DNA of 33,372 bases from Gammaproteobacteria bacterium. Lineage in GTDB: Bacteria; Pseudomonadota; Gammaproteobacteria; Natronospirales; JAJUFS01. Within the stretch, counting starts at the first letter, position 1. Each line of letters opens with the position of its first letter. A program made the translations under genes and the position numbers. This document shows positions 22,548 to 31,029 of this stretch, piece after piece. Below the pieces are notes generated by a model. That model was not told the origin of the DNA. It did no database searches and saw nothing but the letters and a program-made list of their open reading frames with translations. The DNA lies in NCBI GenBank assembly GCA_033720895.1, contig JAWWBS010000015.1, forward strand, positions 1 to 33,372. The letters run 5' to 3'.

Positions 22548-22571
22548 AAAAGCCCCGCGGTTGCGGGGCTT
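22548..22571 (-). terminator. intrinsic terminator after the SRPBCC/GyrI-like gene
   Basis: On the minus strand: AAGCCCCGC, loop AACC, GCGGGGCTT, then TTCG, three bases after the stop at 22575. It differs by one base over 24 bp from the hairpin at 21996-22019 and has the same orientation. Confidence 0.82.
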
Positions 22572-22574
22572 GTT

Positions 22575-23618
22575 TCATTGCAGGGGTTTCTTGCTGACTG
22601 GCCAGGTGATGGTCGTCACCAGTTCGGCGGGTGGGGTGGAGGCCGGGTTGCTCGGGTAGGACTCCCAGGAATCGGCCATCGTCTGCCAGCCACGAAGTGA
22701 CATGTAGAGGGCCGCTTTTTCATAGGTGCTCGCACTCTGTTCCCAGTCGGCACCCTGCAGCGTTGTTGTCAGGGCCGTTCCCGCGTAGCCGGTTTCCTGG
22801 CGAATGCCGTCGGCCATCACGGTCAGGAACGTATCCGCCGGCAGCGCGCGCGCCGCATCGAATATCCAGACCTGTTCCTCTTCATTCCACTGTTCGGTAA
22901 TGACGCGGTAACGGTCACTGGCTTCGACTTCGTTCAGCGTGAGGATCGTGTCCAGTGCCACGAAGGCGGCACTCATCGACGCCACCATCTCTTCCGGCGT
23001 CATGGTGGTCCGCTTGGTGGTCAGCAGCAGCTTGGCCGGTTCGATGGTCGTTTCTTCCAGTTCGAAGCCGGCGATGTCGACCTTCGGAAAGCTCTCTGCG
23101 AGTTTCTTCAGCCGGGCAAGACCCTTCTCATAATCTGCGCCGACGTACTCCTCCATCAACAGCCCCATGTAGCGGGCGACCAGGTTGTTGCCGAAGTCCA
23201 TGTCGAAGCTCCAGGTGACTGCGGTGCTGTCGCCGCTCTGCTGCAGGTCGAAGCGTGTCATTGCCGTGCCCTTGCCCACGAAGTCCAGGCTGGTTTCGAC
23301 ATGGGCGTAAGGTTCGGCCGACACGACTGTCTGGATGCCATGGCCCACATCGGGGTTGCTGCTGCGCCATTCCATGACGGCGCCTTCGCCGCGTTCCGGT
23401 CCACGGAACTCGTACCTGGTTGCCGGATCGATCTCGGCCCAGGGCGAGAACTTGTTGAAATGACGGAAGCCGTTGACCAGTTCATAGACGGTGGCGGGCG
23501 GCGCATCGATCGCTGCGCTGCGCGTTACGGTGACGCTGCTTGGCAGGAAGAAGCCGATGCCGGCCAGGATGATGACGATAAAGATCAGGGCTCCGAGAAG
23601 CCGTGTCAGCACTTTCAT
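22575..23618 (-). CDS. membrane-anchored SRPBCC plus GyrI-like effector-binding domain protein
   Basis: 347 residues. One N-terminal membrane helix (about 4-26, LLGALIFIVIILAGIGFFL) is followed by an SRPBCC/polyketide-cyclase-type ligand cavity domain (about 30-170: VTRSAAIDAPPATVYELVNGFRHFNKFSPWAEIDP). A C-terminal part (about 195-347) has the GyrI-like/effector-binding layout (ETTIEPAKLLLTTKRTTMTPEEMVASM ... PADTFLTVM). This architecture is seen in uncharacterised bacterial proteins; a role in binding a small hydrophobic molecule is inference. The ATG at 23618 has GGGGAA at proper spacing; the frame open to 23753 lacks a good start. It is divergent from msrA. Confidence 0.87.
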   Translation of the reverse strand: MKVLTRLLGALIFIVIILAGIGFFLPSSVTVTRSAAIDAPPATVYELVNGFRHFNKFSPWAEIDPATRYEFRGPERGEGAVMEWRSSNPDVGHGIQTVVSAEPYAHVETSLDFVGKGTAMTRFDLQQSGDSTAVTWSFDMDFGNNLVARYMGLLMEEYVGADYEKGLARLKKLAESFPKVDIAGFELEETTIEPAKLLLTTKRTTMTPEEMVASMSAAFVALDTILTLNEVEASDRYRVITEQWNEEEQVWIFDAARALPADTFLTVMADGIRQETGYAGTALTTTLQGADWEQSASTYEKAALYMSLRGWQTMADSWESYPSNPASTPPAELVTTITWPVSKKPLQ

Positions 23619-23755
23619 GGTATTTCCCCGTTGCTTGGCCGCTTTCTGCCACGCCTGGCGGCTCGTGTATTGTTGGTGGGAAGAGTATACGCTTGAAAAT
23701 ACGCGTTTCGACCCCAGCTCATGAGTCCCGCCCCGTTCCGTGATGGAGTTCAAGC

Positions 23756-24394
23756 ATGTTCAGCAAATCTTCCATGCCAACCGCCGATACCGCCCTTGTC
23801 GGGCGTGACGAACCGATGCCCGTCACCGAACCGCATGTCGTGTCCGGGCGTTCGCTGGAACCGCCGTATCCGGACGGCATGGAAATTGCCATGTTCGGCC
23901 TGGGGTGTTTCTGGGGTGCCGAGCGGATGTTCTGGCAGCAGGCCGGCGTGTGGGTGACCGCGGTCGGCTATGCGGGAGGCTTCACTCCGAACCCGACCTA
24001 CCAGGAAGTCTGCAGCGGCATGACCGGGCACAACGAAGTCGTGCGGGTCGTGTTCGATCCGGCCAGGATCAGCTACGAGCAGCTGCTGCAGGTGTTCTGG
24101 GAAGGTCACGATCCGACCCAGGGCATGCGCCAGGGTAACGATGTCGGTACGCAGTATCGAAGTGGCATCTATTGCAGCAACGAGGCACAGCTGACAGCTG
24201 CCGAAGCGTCGAAGCAGGGCTACCAGCAGGCGCTGGACAAGGCCGGGCATGGCCAGATCAGCACGGAGATACTGCCGGCCCCGGAATTCTATTTTGCGGA
24301 AACCTACCACCAGCAATACCTGGCGAGAAATCCGGGTGGGTATTGCGGCCTGGGGGGTACGGGAGTGAGCTGCCCGATCGGGCTGTCCACCTGA
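23756..24394 (+). CDS. msrA: peptide methionine (S)-S-oxide reductase MsrA
   Basis: 212 residues, like E. coli MsrA. It reduces methionine-S-sulfoxide in proteins, using a catalytic Cys and thioredoxin-recycled disulfides. The active site is GCFWGAER with C51; resolving cysteines C197 and C206 lie in [16 protein letters not shown]. Other family blocks are [59 protein letters not shown] and [11 protein letters not shown]. The ATG at 23756 has GGAG nine bases upstream. It is convergent with the GGDEF-EAL gene, 3 bp apart. Confidence 0.97.
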   Translation: MFSKSSMPTADTALVGRDEPMPVTEPHVVSGRSLEPPYPDGMEIAMFGLGCFWGAERMFWQQAGVWVTAVGYAGGFTPNPTYQEVCSGMTGHNEVVRVVFDPARISYEQLLQVFWEGHDPTQGMRQGNDVGTQYRSGIYCSNEAQLTAAEASKQGYQQALDKAGHGQISTEILPAPEFYFAETYHQQYLARNPGGYCGLGGTGVSCPIGLST

Positions 24395-24397
24395 AGC

Positions 24398-26446
24398 TCA
24401 GATGACCTCGTCCTTGAAGTAACGGGCAGCACTGACGCTTTCCAGCATCGACTCGCAGGTTGCCGGCGGCATCGGCTCGTACATCAGGAAGCCCTGGATT
24501 TCATCGCAACCTGCTTCGCGCAGCTGTGACAGCTGTTCGCGGGTCTCCACGCCCTCGGCAACGACCTTCATGCCCAGCTGGTGGGCCAGCGGCACGAGCG
24601 CATTGACGATGGCCAGGCTGCCGATGTCTTCCGACAGCTCGTGGATGAATTCCTTGTCCAGCTTGACCTTGTCGACGGGCAGGCGTCGCAGGTAGGACAG
24701 CGACGAGAAGCCGGTACCGAAATCGTCAATGGCAATCCGCACGCCGCGCTGGCGCATCTGCTCCAGCGTCACGACGCCTGACTCGAAATTTTCCATGGCG
24801 ACGTTTTCGGTGATCTCGCAGATCAGGTCCTCGGCATCCAGCTTGGTCTGCCCGAGCACCTCGAAAATCTGGTCGACCAGGTCAGCCTGCCGGAAGGCGC
24901 TGGCCGAGAGGTTCACTGCAATCCACAGCGGCATGTCGAAGCGCCGCCGCCAGGTGTAGACCTGCTGGCAGGATTCGGCGAGTACCCACTGGGTGATGCT
25001 GTCCATCAGGCCGAGGCTTTCAGCCAGCGGGATGAAGTTGTCAGGGGTCAGCAGGCCACGGCGCGGATGTTTCCAGCGCAGCAGCGCTTCGAAACCCAGC
25101 ACGCGATTGTCGTTGGCATCGATCACCGGCTGGTAGAGCAGGGTGAATTCGTCCCGCTCCAGGGCGCGGCGCAGGTCACCTTCGAAATCCAGCTGTTCAT
25201 GCGCCTTGCCACCCATGTCCTCCGAGAAGGGCACCAGCTTGTCGCCGCCTTGTTCCTTGGCCCGCTGCATGGCGGCGGCAGCATTCGCAATCAACTGGTC
25301 GGGTCGTTTGCCATCATCGGGAAAACGGCTGATGCCGAAGCTGGCGGTCATCAGGATCTCGCGACCATTCAGTTCGTAGGGTTCGCGCAGGTCCTTCAGC
25401 AGCTTGTTGGACGCATTCAGAATCTTCTGGCCATCGGGTTTCTCGCGCAGCAGCAGCGCGAATTCATCCACACCGACGCGCGCCACCGTGTCGACCTGGC
25501 GGGCGCGATGCAGCAGTCGGTCACCCACCAGGGCCAGCAGCTTGTCGGCACGGCTGTGACCCAGCGATTCGTTCAGCAGGCGAAAGCGGTCCAGGTTGAT
25601 CAGCAGAACGGCGTAACTCTCTTCCTCGCTGCCACGCTCGATGGCGTGGGACAAGCGCTCGAGAAACAGCTTGCGGTTCGGCAGGCCGGTAAGCGGGTCA
25701 TGGAAGGAAAGATGGTAGAGCTTGCGATTGGCGCTACGCGCGCGGTTGCGTTCCTCTTCCAGCAGCCAGATCACCAGCGCCAGGCCCACGAGGCTGAGAG
25801 CGACGATATCGATGAAGCCGAGATAGGGCGCGAATCCGCTGGCCTGCGACAACAGTCGCTGTGACAGGAACACGGTAAAGGTGACAAATGCCTGCGCACT
25901 GAATACCAGGAAGGCGACACCCAGCAGCCGCTGGCCGAAGCCGGGCTGCTCGGACTTGATCAACAGCAGGTAAATGCCGCCGAGGAACATGGCAATGCCG
26001 ACCAGGAACGCGCGCAGCTCGACGCGGAAGAACATGCGCAGGTCGGACGCGCCTGGATCAAACGTATACAGGAGTGCAGTGGCCGCGCCGAACATGGCAG
26101 CGGCAGCGATCCACAGCCGTACATGGCTGGTCGGCATGCGCTTTTGCGTTGCAGCAATGTAGGCGCCGGCAAGCAACCAGATCGTTGCCGGGTAGGCGGC
26201 CGCCAGCGACAGCATGGATTCGATGGTGCGCAGCATGACCTGGTCGCTCGCGCGCACGGCGGTGTACATGGCCATTACCGAAAGTGCCGAATGCAGGCTG
26301 GCGGCAATGAAGGACCAGGCCCAGTAGCGGAGATGGGTGCGACGATAGAGTCGATGGAAGCCGATGAACAGCGCAGCAAAGATCAGAGAGAGCGCGAACT
26401 CCACCATGCCGAGTGAAACGACCAGACTGACCGGACTGATTGTCAC
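24398..26446 (-). CDS. membrane GGDEF-EAL protein, probable c-di-GMP phosphodiesterase
   Basis: 682 residues. Seven or so N-terminal hydrophobic helices (about 8-235) form a membrane sensor-like region. The GGDEF domain (about 250-410) is degenerate: the metal-binding Asp of LIDLD is Asn (LINLDRF), ND is NE, and the signature is GVDEF, so cyclase activity is unlikely. The EAL domain (about 430-670) keeps [37 protein letters not shown] and AEGVE, plus EIQGF, so c-di-GMP hydrolysis is likely, perhaps tuned by GTP bound to the inactive GGDEF. The GTG at 26446 is preferred because GGGGGA lies nine bases upstream; the frame runs on to a TTG at 26482. Confidence 0.92.
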   Translation of the reverse strand: MTISPVSLVVSLGMVEFALSLIFAALFIGFHRLYRRTHLRYWAWSFIAASLHSALSVMAMYTAVRASDQVMLRTIESMLSLAAAYPATIWLLAGAYIAATQKRMPTSHVRLWIAAAAMFGAATALLYTFDPGASDLRMFFRVELRAFLVGIAMFLGGIYLLLIKSEQPGFGQRLLGVAFLVFSAQAFVTFTVFLSQRLLSQASGFAPYLGFIDIVALSLVGLALVIWLLEEERNRARSANRKLYHLSFHDPLTGLPNRKLFLERLSHAIERGSEEESYAVLLINLDRFRLLNESLGHSRADKLLALVGDRLLHRARQVDTVARVGVDEFALLLREKPDGQKILNASNKLLKDLREPYELNGREILMTASFGISRFPDDGKRPDQLIANAAAAMQRAKEQGGDKLVPFSEDMGGKAHEQLDFEGDLRRALERDEFTLLYQPVIDANDNRVLGFEALLRWKHPRRGLLTPDNFIPLAESLGLMDSITQWVLAESCQQVYTWRRRFDMPLWIAVNLSASAFRQADLVDQIFEVLGQTKLDAEDLICEITENVAMENFESGVVTLEQMRQRGVRIAIDDFGTGFSSLSYLRRLPVDKVKLDKEFIHELSEDIGSLAIVNALVPLAHQLGMKVVAEGVETREQLSQLREAGCDEIQGFLMYEPMPPATCESMLESVSAARYFKDEVI

Positions 26447-26552
26447 GCGCTGCTGTCCCCCAAAATGACAGATTTCATGCAAGGCCGCGGCAGATTCAGG
26501 AATTCAGTGTAGCATCCGGCCCGCCGGCGGGGATTATGACTAAGCTCACAGA

Positions 26553-26572
26553 ACAGGGAAACGACTCCCTGT
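26553..26572. promoter_or_regulatory. inverted repeat upstream of the beta-barrel gene
   Basis: ACAGGGA-6 bp-TCCCTGT, perfect 7-bp arms, about 90 bp before the ATG at 26660, in the gap shared with the divergent GGDEF-EAL gene. It could be an operator or an mRNA leader hairpin. Confidence 0.35.
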
Positions 26573-26613
26573 ACATTACCTGCCGTAACCGGTCTTCGCC
26601 ATGGGCGGAGCCA

Positions 26614-26647
26614 CGATTATCACCAATTAGCGATTATCACCAATAAG
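26614..26647 (+). repeat. 17-bp tandem duplication next to the ribosome binding site
   Basis: Two adjacent 17-bp units, CGATTATCACCAATTAG (26614-26630) and the same with one change, ATAAG at the end (26631-26647). The second runs straight into the AAGGGAG ribosome binding region of the gene at 26660. Confidence 0.8.
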
Positions 26648-26659
26648 GGAGATAAAGAG

Positions 26660-27220
26660 ATGCGTCAACTATTGGCAAGTGTTTTTGCTGTCGGCATGCT
26701 GCTGAGCGTCCCGGCTGCCGCGGCAGACCTGGAGTACAACTACGTGGATTTCGGTTTCATCAGTGTCGAACCTGACGGCGGCGGTGCCGATTTCGACGGT
26801 CTCGGCCTGCGTGGGTCCTTCCTGGTCAATCCGGAAATCTTCGTTATCGGCGAGTTCACTTCCGCTTCGGCAGAAACCGGCTTCGGCGACATCGATCGCA
26901 CCGACCTGGCTTTCGGCGCCGGCTATCGTCATGCGCTCAACCCGAGCACGGACGTCTATGGTTCGATCGAGTACCTGAATGTCGAAGTGGATCCGGCATT
27001 CGATGATGACGGCCTGCGCCTGAGCGGCGGTGTCCGTGTCGCCATGTCGGACCGCCTGGAACTGCGGGGTGCCTTGCAGTACATCGACCTGACCGATTCG
27101 GATACCGTCCTCTCGGTCGGTGCGCAGTACCAGTTCATGCCAAAGCTGGCTGGTTTCTTCGAGCTGCGTGAAGGCGACAACTTCGGTGGTTACTTCATCG
27201 GTGGTCGCTACAGCTTCTGA
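26660..27220 (+). CDS. small outer-membrane beta-barrel protein
   Basis: 186 residues. The signal peptide (MRQLLASVFAVGMLLSVPAAA) is followed by DLEYNYVDFGF. The mature part is about 164 residues of alternating beta strands with aromatic girdle residues, ending in YSF, the usual C-terminal aromatic for outer-membrane insertion. The size fits an eight-stranded barrel similar to the OmpA/OmpW-like porin families. The acidic loops (EPDGGGADFDG, DPAFDDDG) suggest calcium or cation contact at the surface, which is only a guess. The start at 26660 has AGGGAGATAAAGAG upstream. A strong terminator follows. Confidence 0.87.
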   Translation: MRQLLASVFAVGMLLSVPAAAADLEYNYVDFGFISVEPDGGGADFDGLGLRGSFLVNPEIFVIGEFTSASAETGFGDIDRTDLAFGAGYRHALNPSTDVYGSIEYLNVEVDPAFDDDGLRLSGGVRVAMSDRLELRGALQYIDLTDSDTVLSVGAQYQFMPKLAGFFELREGDNFGGYFIGGRYSF

Positions 27221-27243
27221 TACGAGTCGCTGTGTTGAAAAAG

Positions 27244-27273
27244 AAAAGCCCCGGTTGTGCCGGGGCTTTTTTT
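27244..27273. terminator. bidirectional intrinsic terminator
   Basis: AAAAGCCCCGG, loop TTGTG, CCGGGGCTTTTTTT: an 11-bp stem with a seven-T tail and A-rich start, between the beta-barrel gene and the convergent metallopeptidase gene. Confidence 0.92.
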
Positions 27274-27292
27274 GTTTCCGCCTTGTTGCGGA

Positions 27293-28642
27293 TCAACGCA
27301 GGTCGGCGGGCAGTTTCGGTGAACCCAGCAGTTCACTGAATACCTGCCAGCGCTGCTGCTCGTTGTCGGCATTCGTCCTGACGTATTCCGCAACCAGGTC
27401 ACGGCCGTGGTTGTAGTTGATGACGTAACCGCCATAAGCGTCGAAAAACCGGATCCGCTGGGCGGCTCGTTCGGGTGAACTCAGGCTGTATTCCACCAGG
27501 AACGCCTCGGCTTCTTCGCGGCTGAATTTCTCCACGCCCTCGTCACCGATGTAGCGACGCGCGGCTTCCACGCCGGCGTAAGTCAGTTTCTTCAGCAGCT
27601 GGCGGAGCTCCCAGTACTGTTCCGCCTTCTCCATGGGCAGGCCGGCGATCGGCATCAGCACGTCACGCTCGAATTCGAAACGCTTGCGTCCCGGGAAGGC
27701 CATCTCGATGCCATAGTTGGCGCTGCCCTCGGCTATCAACGACTGCGGGCTGTAGAGCGCATAGACGGAAAACTCGACCCAGCCGCGCTTTTCGACCAGC
27801 TCGGCTTCCAGCAGGGCGTTGTAGGTGTGGTGGCCCGGGTAGCCCTCGTGGCAACCCAGGTCGACTGCGCGGTCGATGAAGATGGGCAGATCGGTGTTCA
27901 CCTGGATCAGGCTGTGCGCGCCGCCCTGGTACCAGTTGTAGCCGCTCCAGGGCTTGTCATCGACGTATTCCACGACAAAGCTTTCGCCCTCGGGCAGCGA
28001 CATGTTGGCCACCGTTCTTTCCTTGCAGGCTTCCATGGCTGCCATGAATACCGCATCGAGTTTTTCCGGCGGAATCACGAATTGCTGGCGGAAGGTTTCG
28101 ACGCGATCGGCCAGTGGTGCGTCGCCCGGCAGCAAGGCATCGATTTCGGCGAGCGCGGTTTCGAAGAATTCGACGTCATGGCGTGGCGCCACGGAGTCGT
28201 AGATCAGCGCGGTCTCCCGGTCGAAGTCGAAGGTCTCGCCACTCACCATGCGCAGCCGGGTTGCGACGGCGCGCAACTGCTTGTCGAGGTAGCGCTGGCG
28301 AGCCTGTTCGTCCGCTTTTACTGCATTGATCGATTGCAGCGAGCCGCGGAGCGCCTCGGCGGCAGCGATCAGCTCCGCGAGCGAGCGTGGATCCTGGCTG
28401 GCAGCCTGCTGCCATTCTTCCGGTCCGTAATAGGCATCGACCAGGGCGGCGTCGTGCTGTCCGCCTTCGAGCACGATCCGGACGTATTGCCCGGCCACCT
28501 GCTCGAGGTCGATGGTTGCTTCGGGTTTGCTGCTGGTGGATTGCGTTGCTGTCTTGTCAGCATCGCTGCAGGCGGCCAGCGCCACTGCGGCAAGCAGGAC
28601 AACAAGGGTCTTCAGCATGGATGCGCGAGGGTTGCGGGACAT
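27293..28642 (-). CDS. DUF885-like metallopeptidase lipoprotein (HEGYPGHH motif)
   Basis: 449 residues. A lipoprotein signal (MLKTLVVLLAAVALAAC, Cys25) is followed by a Ser/Thr linker, then a mostly helical body. The zinc-type motif HEGYPGHH is at 265-272, with further acidic residues in a following helix (SLIAEGSANYGIEMAFPGR). This matches the pattern of DUF885-type putative metallopeptidases (HExxPGHH). It should face the periplasm or sit in the outer membrane. The ATG at 28642 is preferred because GGAG lies seven bases before it; ATGs at 28648 and 28618 are alternatives. It lies 73 bp downstream of the transglycosylase gene, possibly co-transcribed. Confidence 0.87.
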   Translation of the reverse strand: MSRNPRASMLKTLVVLLAAVALAACSDADKTATQSTSSKPEATIDLEQVAGQYVRIVLEGGQHDAALVDAYYGPEEWQQAASQDPRSLAELIAAAEALRGSLQSINAVKADEQARQRYLDKQLRAVATRLRMVSGETFDFDRETALIYDSVAPRHDVEFFETALAEIDALLPGDAPLADRVETFRQQFVIPPEKLDAVFMAAMEACKERTVANMSLPEGESFVVEYVDDKPWSGYNWYQGGAHSLIQVNTDLPIFIDRAVDLGCHEGYPGHHTYNALLEAELVEKRGWVEFSVYALYSPQSLIAEGSANYGIEMAFPGRKRFEFERDVLMPIAGLPMEKAEQYWELRQLLKKLTYAGVEAARRYIGDEGVEKFSREEAEAFLVEYSLSSPERAAQRIRFFDAYGGYVINYNHGRDLVAEYVRTNADNEQQRWQVFSELLGSPKLPADLR

Positions 28643-28715
28643 TGCCATTCTCCGGTGTCTGCAAGAGCGGGACACCGGAGGATACCAAAGCTGCGGCAGG
28701 AATCAGTGCGACGTC

Positions 28716-29978
28716 TTACTGGGCTGTCTGTCGCAAGGCAGCAAGCAGGGTCTTGTCGGGGTAGCCGTCAGCCGGCAGGCCGGCATCGGCCTGGAAGCGC
28801 TGCGCTGCCTTGCGGGTCTGGCGCCCGACCACGCCATCCGGCTCGCCACTGGCATAGCCGAGCCGGTTGAGGATGGACTGGATTTCAGTGACTTCGGCAC
28901 GGCTCAGCAGCTCGATGGCTTCCGGGCGCTTGGCCGTCAGTTCGCCCATGCCGGCGATGCGATCCGCGAGATGGCCGACCGCCAGCGCATAGGACAAGGA
29001 GCGGTTCCACTCCATGATGATGTTGAAGTTTTCGTAGACCAGGAAGGCCGGCCCCTTGTGGCCCATTGGCAGGAGCAGCGAGCCTTTCATGTCCGATTCC
29101 GGCAGCGGGCGCCCGAAGGCGTCACGCAATCCGAGTGCGCGCCACTCCGAGACCGTTTTCTTGGTGTTCATGCTCGCCTGTGACCAGTCGAAGCGGAACG
29201 GCACGATGACTTCGCGTCCCCAGCGTTCGCCCGGAGCCCAGCCAATGCTGGACAGGTAGTTGGCGGAGGAAGCAAAGGCATCGGCCAGGCTGCCGTACAG
29301 ATCGCGATGGCCATCGCCATCGTGGTCCAGCGCATAGCGCTCGAAGGTGGAAGGCATGAACTGGGTGTGGCCCATGGCGCCAGCCCAGGAACCCTTGGCA
29401 CGGGTCAGGTCCATGTCGCCGCGCTGGTGCAGCTCCAGGGCAGTCAGGAACTCGCCGGTGAAGAATTCGCTGCGGCGCTGGTCGCAGGCGAGGGTCGCAA
29501 GTGCATCCAGGACCGGGATCTTGCCGAAGTAGCTGCCGTAATTCGTTTCCAGGCCCCAGAAAGCGACCAGGTATTCCGGCCGCACGCCGAATTCGCGATA
29601 CACCTGGTGCAGCAGGCGGTAATGCTGTTGCAGCATCTCGCGGCCACGTTCGACCCGTTGCTCGGTAACCCGGCGATTCAGGTAGTGCCAGAAGGTGTAG
29701 AAGAACTCGGGTTGCGCCGAATCCGACTTGATGACGCGCTGTGCCTGCTCGATGCCGGGCAGGGTGGCCCGGAGGGTGGCAGCCTCGATGCCGCGGTCGG
29801 CGGCCCGGGTTTCCAGCCTCGCCAGGCAGCCATTGAAATTCTCGGCCGCTGCTGGCGCATTGATGTTGTCACCTGCCATGCTGGACGGCGCCATTGCTGT
29901 CATCACCAGGCCCGCGATCAGCACATGGCTGAAACGCAGTACAGGGTGGTGGGCAGGATTGGCAGGCAGGCTGGTCAT
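28716..29978 (-). CDS. MltB-type lytic murein transglycosylase with peptidoglycan-binding domain
   Basis: 420 residues. It cleaves the MurNAc-GlcNAc bond of peptidoglycan to give 1,6-anhydro-MurNAc ends. The N-terminal hydrophobic segment (about 14-35) ends at SSMAG and looks like a signal peptide without a lipobox, so the enzyme is probably soluble in the periplasm. The SLT_2-type catalytic domain (about 45-340) has the catalytic Glu E144 in VAFWGLETNYGSYFG, GSWAGAMGHTQFMPSTFERYALDHDGDGHRDLY, and AVGHLADRI. The C-terminal PG_binding_1 domain (about 355-420) contains IQSILNRLGYASGEPDGVVGRQTRKAAQRFQ. The ATG at 29978 has GGAG five bases upstream. Confidence 0.95.
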   Translation of the reverse strand: MTSLPANPAHHPVLRFSHVLIAGLVMTAMAPSSMAGDNINAPAAAENFNGCLARLETRAADRGIEAATLRATLPGIEQAQRVIKSDSAQPEFFYTFWHYLNRRVTEQRVERGREMLQQHYRLLHQVYREFGVRPEYLVAFWGLETNYGSYFGKIPVLDALATLACDQRRSEFFTGEFLTALELHQRGDMDLTRAKGSWAGAMGHTQFMPSTFERYALDHDGDGHRDLYGSLADAFASSANYLSSIGWAPGERWGREVIVPFRFDWSQASMNTKKTVSEWRALGLRDAFGRPLPESDMKGSLLLPMGHKGPAFLVYENFNIIMEWNRSLSYALAVGHLADRIAGMGELTAKRPEAIELLSRAEVTEIQSILNRLGYASGEPDGVVGRQTRKAAQRFQADAGLPADGYPDKTLLAALRQTAQ

Positions 29979-30110
29979 GCGAACTCCGCGCCTCCGGATT
30001 TGTCGGAGGCTTTCTGCGATGATAGCGCAAAGTGCCGGCTAGAAAAGCCTGTAATACCGTTGAATGGCGGAATTCACGGCTTCATGCCAGGGACTGCACG
30101 GAGACGCTGA

Positions 30111-30782
30111 ATGAGGAGCAAGCTGACAATTCTGGTGGGCTGCCTGTGCGCGTTTTTGGTCATGCTGCCATCGGCCACTGCGACCGCAGGCCAGTTGCGA
30201 ATTTCCGCCGCGGCTTACACCCGCACGGTGGACGCATCCATCGATTTCGATGACGGCAGTTCGGCCGAGCTGACCACAAGGCGCTATGGCGCCGAGTACT
30301 GGGAAACGCTGCAACCAGGTATCCAGGGTGGTTTCGTGATCGGCTATTCCGAATCGGAATTGCGGGGCGGCGGCCTGCTGCAGGAAACGGCCAGCGGAAG
30401 TTTCGGCGGGCTGGGCCTCCGGTTCCAGTGGCCCCTGACGGCGCGACTCGATGCCACCGGCTCCATTGATTACCTCTACCAGCGGGATCGACGCAGCACG
30501 GATATCAACGAGTACCGCTTTCGCACCCTGGAGCGGACAGCGACCGCTGGCTTGCGGTACCGGGCCGGTGTCGTGTTGCTCGGTGGCGGGGGCTACGCTG
30601 GCGACATCGACTTCCACCAGGAAGACGAGGGCACGGGCGCAACCCTGGCAGCGGGCGAACGCAGGCGCAGCGGCAGTTATGTCGAGCTTGGCCTGCTGGC
30701 AGCTCGAGGTGGCGTGATGCTGTTGCGTTTCGAGCAGGGTGTGGTTGATGGCTGGAGCCTGCGTTACGAACGAAACTTCTGA
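30111..30782 (+). CDS. probable outer-membrane beta-barrel protein, unknown
   Basis: 223 residues. A signal peptide (MRSKLTILVGCLCAFLVMLPSATATA) is cut before GQLR. The mature part is rich in short alternating strands (ISAAAYTRTVDASIDF, GGFVIGYSESELRGGG, ATAGLRYRAGVVLLGGGGYAG, MLLRFEQGVVDGWSLRYERNF), and the final Phe fits outer-membrane barrels. I do not recognise a specific family; the size suggests 8-10 strands. The ATG at 30111 has GGAGA upstream. It is divergent from the transglycosylase gene. No terminator is evident; the next gene starts about 250 bp on. Confidence 0.75.
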   Translation: MRSKLTILVGCLCAFLVMLPSATATAGQLRISAAAYTRTVDASIDFDDGSSAELTTRRYGAEYWETLQPGIQGGFVIGYSESELRGGGLLQETASGSFGGLGLRFQWPLTARLDATGSIDYLYQRDRRSTDINEYRFRTLERTATAGLRYRAGVVLLGGGGYAGDIDFHQEDEGTGATLAAGERRRSGSYVELGLLAARGGVMLLRFEQGVVDGWSLRYERNF

Positions 30783-31029
30783 GCCGTGCCTGATCTGACA
30801 TAAGTCCCTTCACCTGTCTAAAAAAACACCAATCGAAAGCTGAATCCGGGTTTGGGTTCGAATTTTTAGGCCTGCTTCATTGATTTTTGCACTGCACTAA
30901 ACTAAACCCGATGTTCATGTCTGCGAATACAAAACCAAAAATGCAGGCTGACGAGCATTACCCAAGGGGGGTGATGACACGATCCAGGGAGGGTTCGTGC
31001 AATTGAGGTGATTGATTGGGGGGATATTT
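30783..31029. other. AT-richer intergenic leader before the S8 protease
   Basis: About 250 bp, clearly lower in GC than the flanks, with no supported gene. It carries A- and T-runs and two G6 runs (30966-30971 and 31018-31023), the second acting as ribosome binding site for the ATG at 31030. CGGGTTT (30847-30853) and AAACCCG (30904-30910) could pair in a leader RNA. A weak -10 (TAAACT, 30898-30903) is present without a good -35. No known riboswitch class is recognised. Confidence 0.45.
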
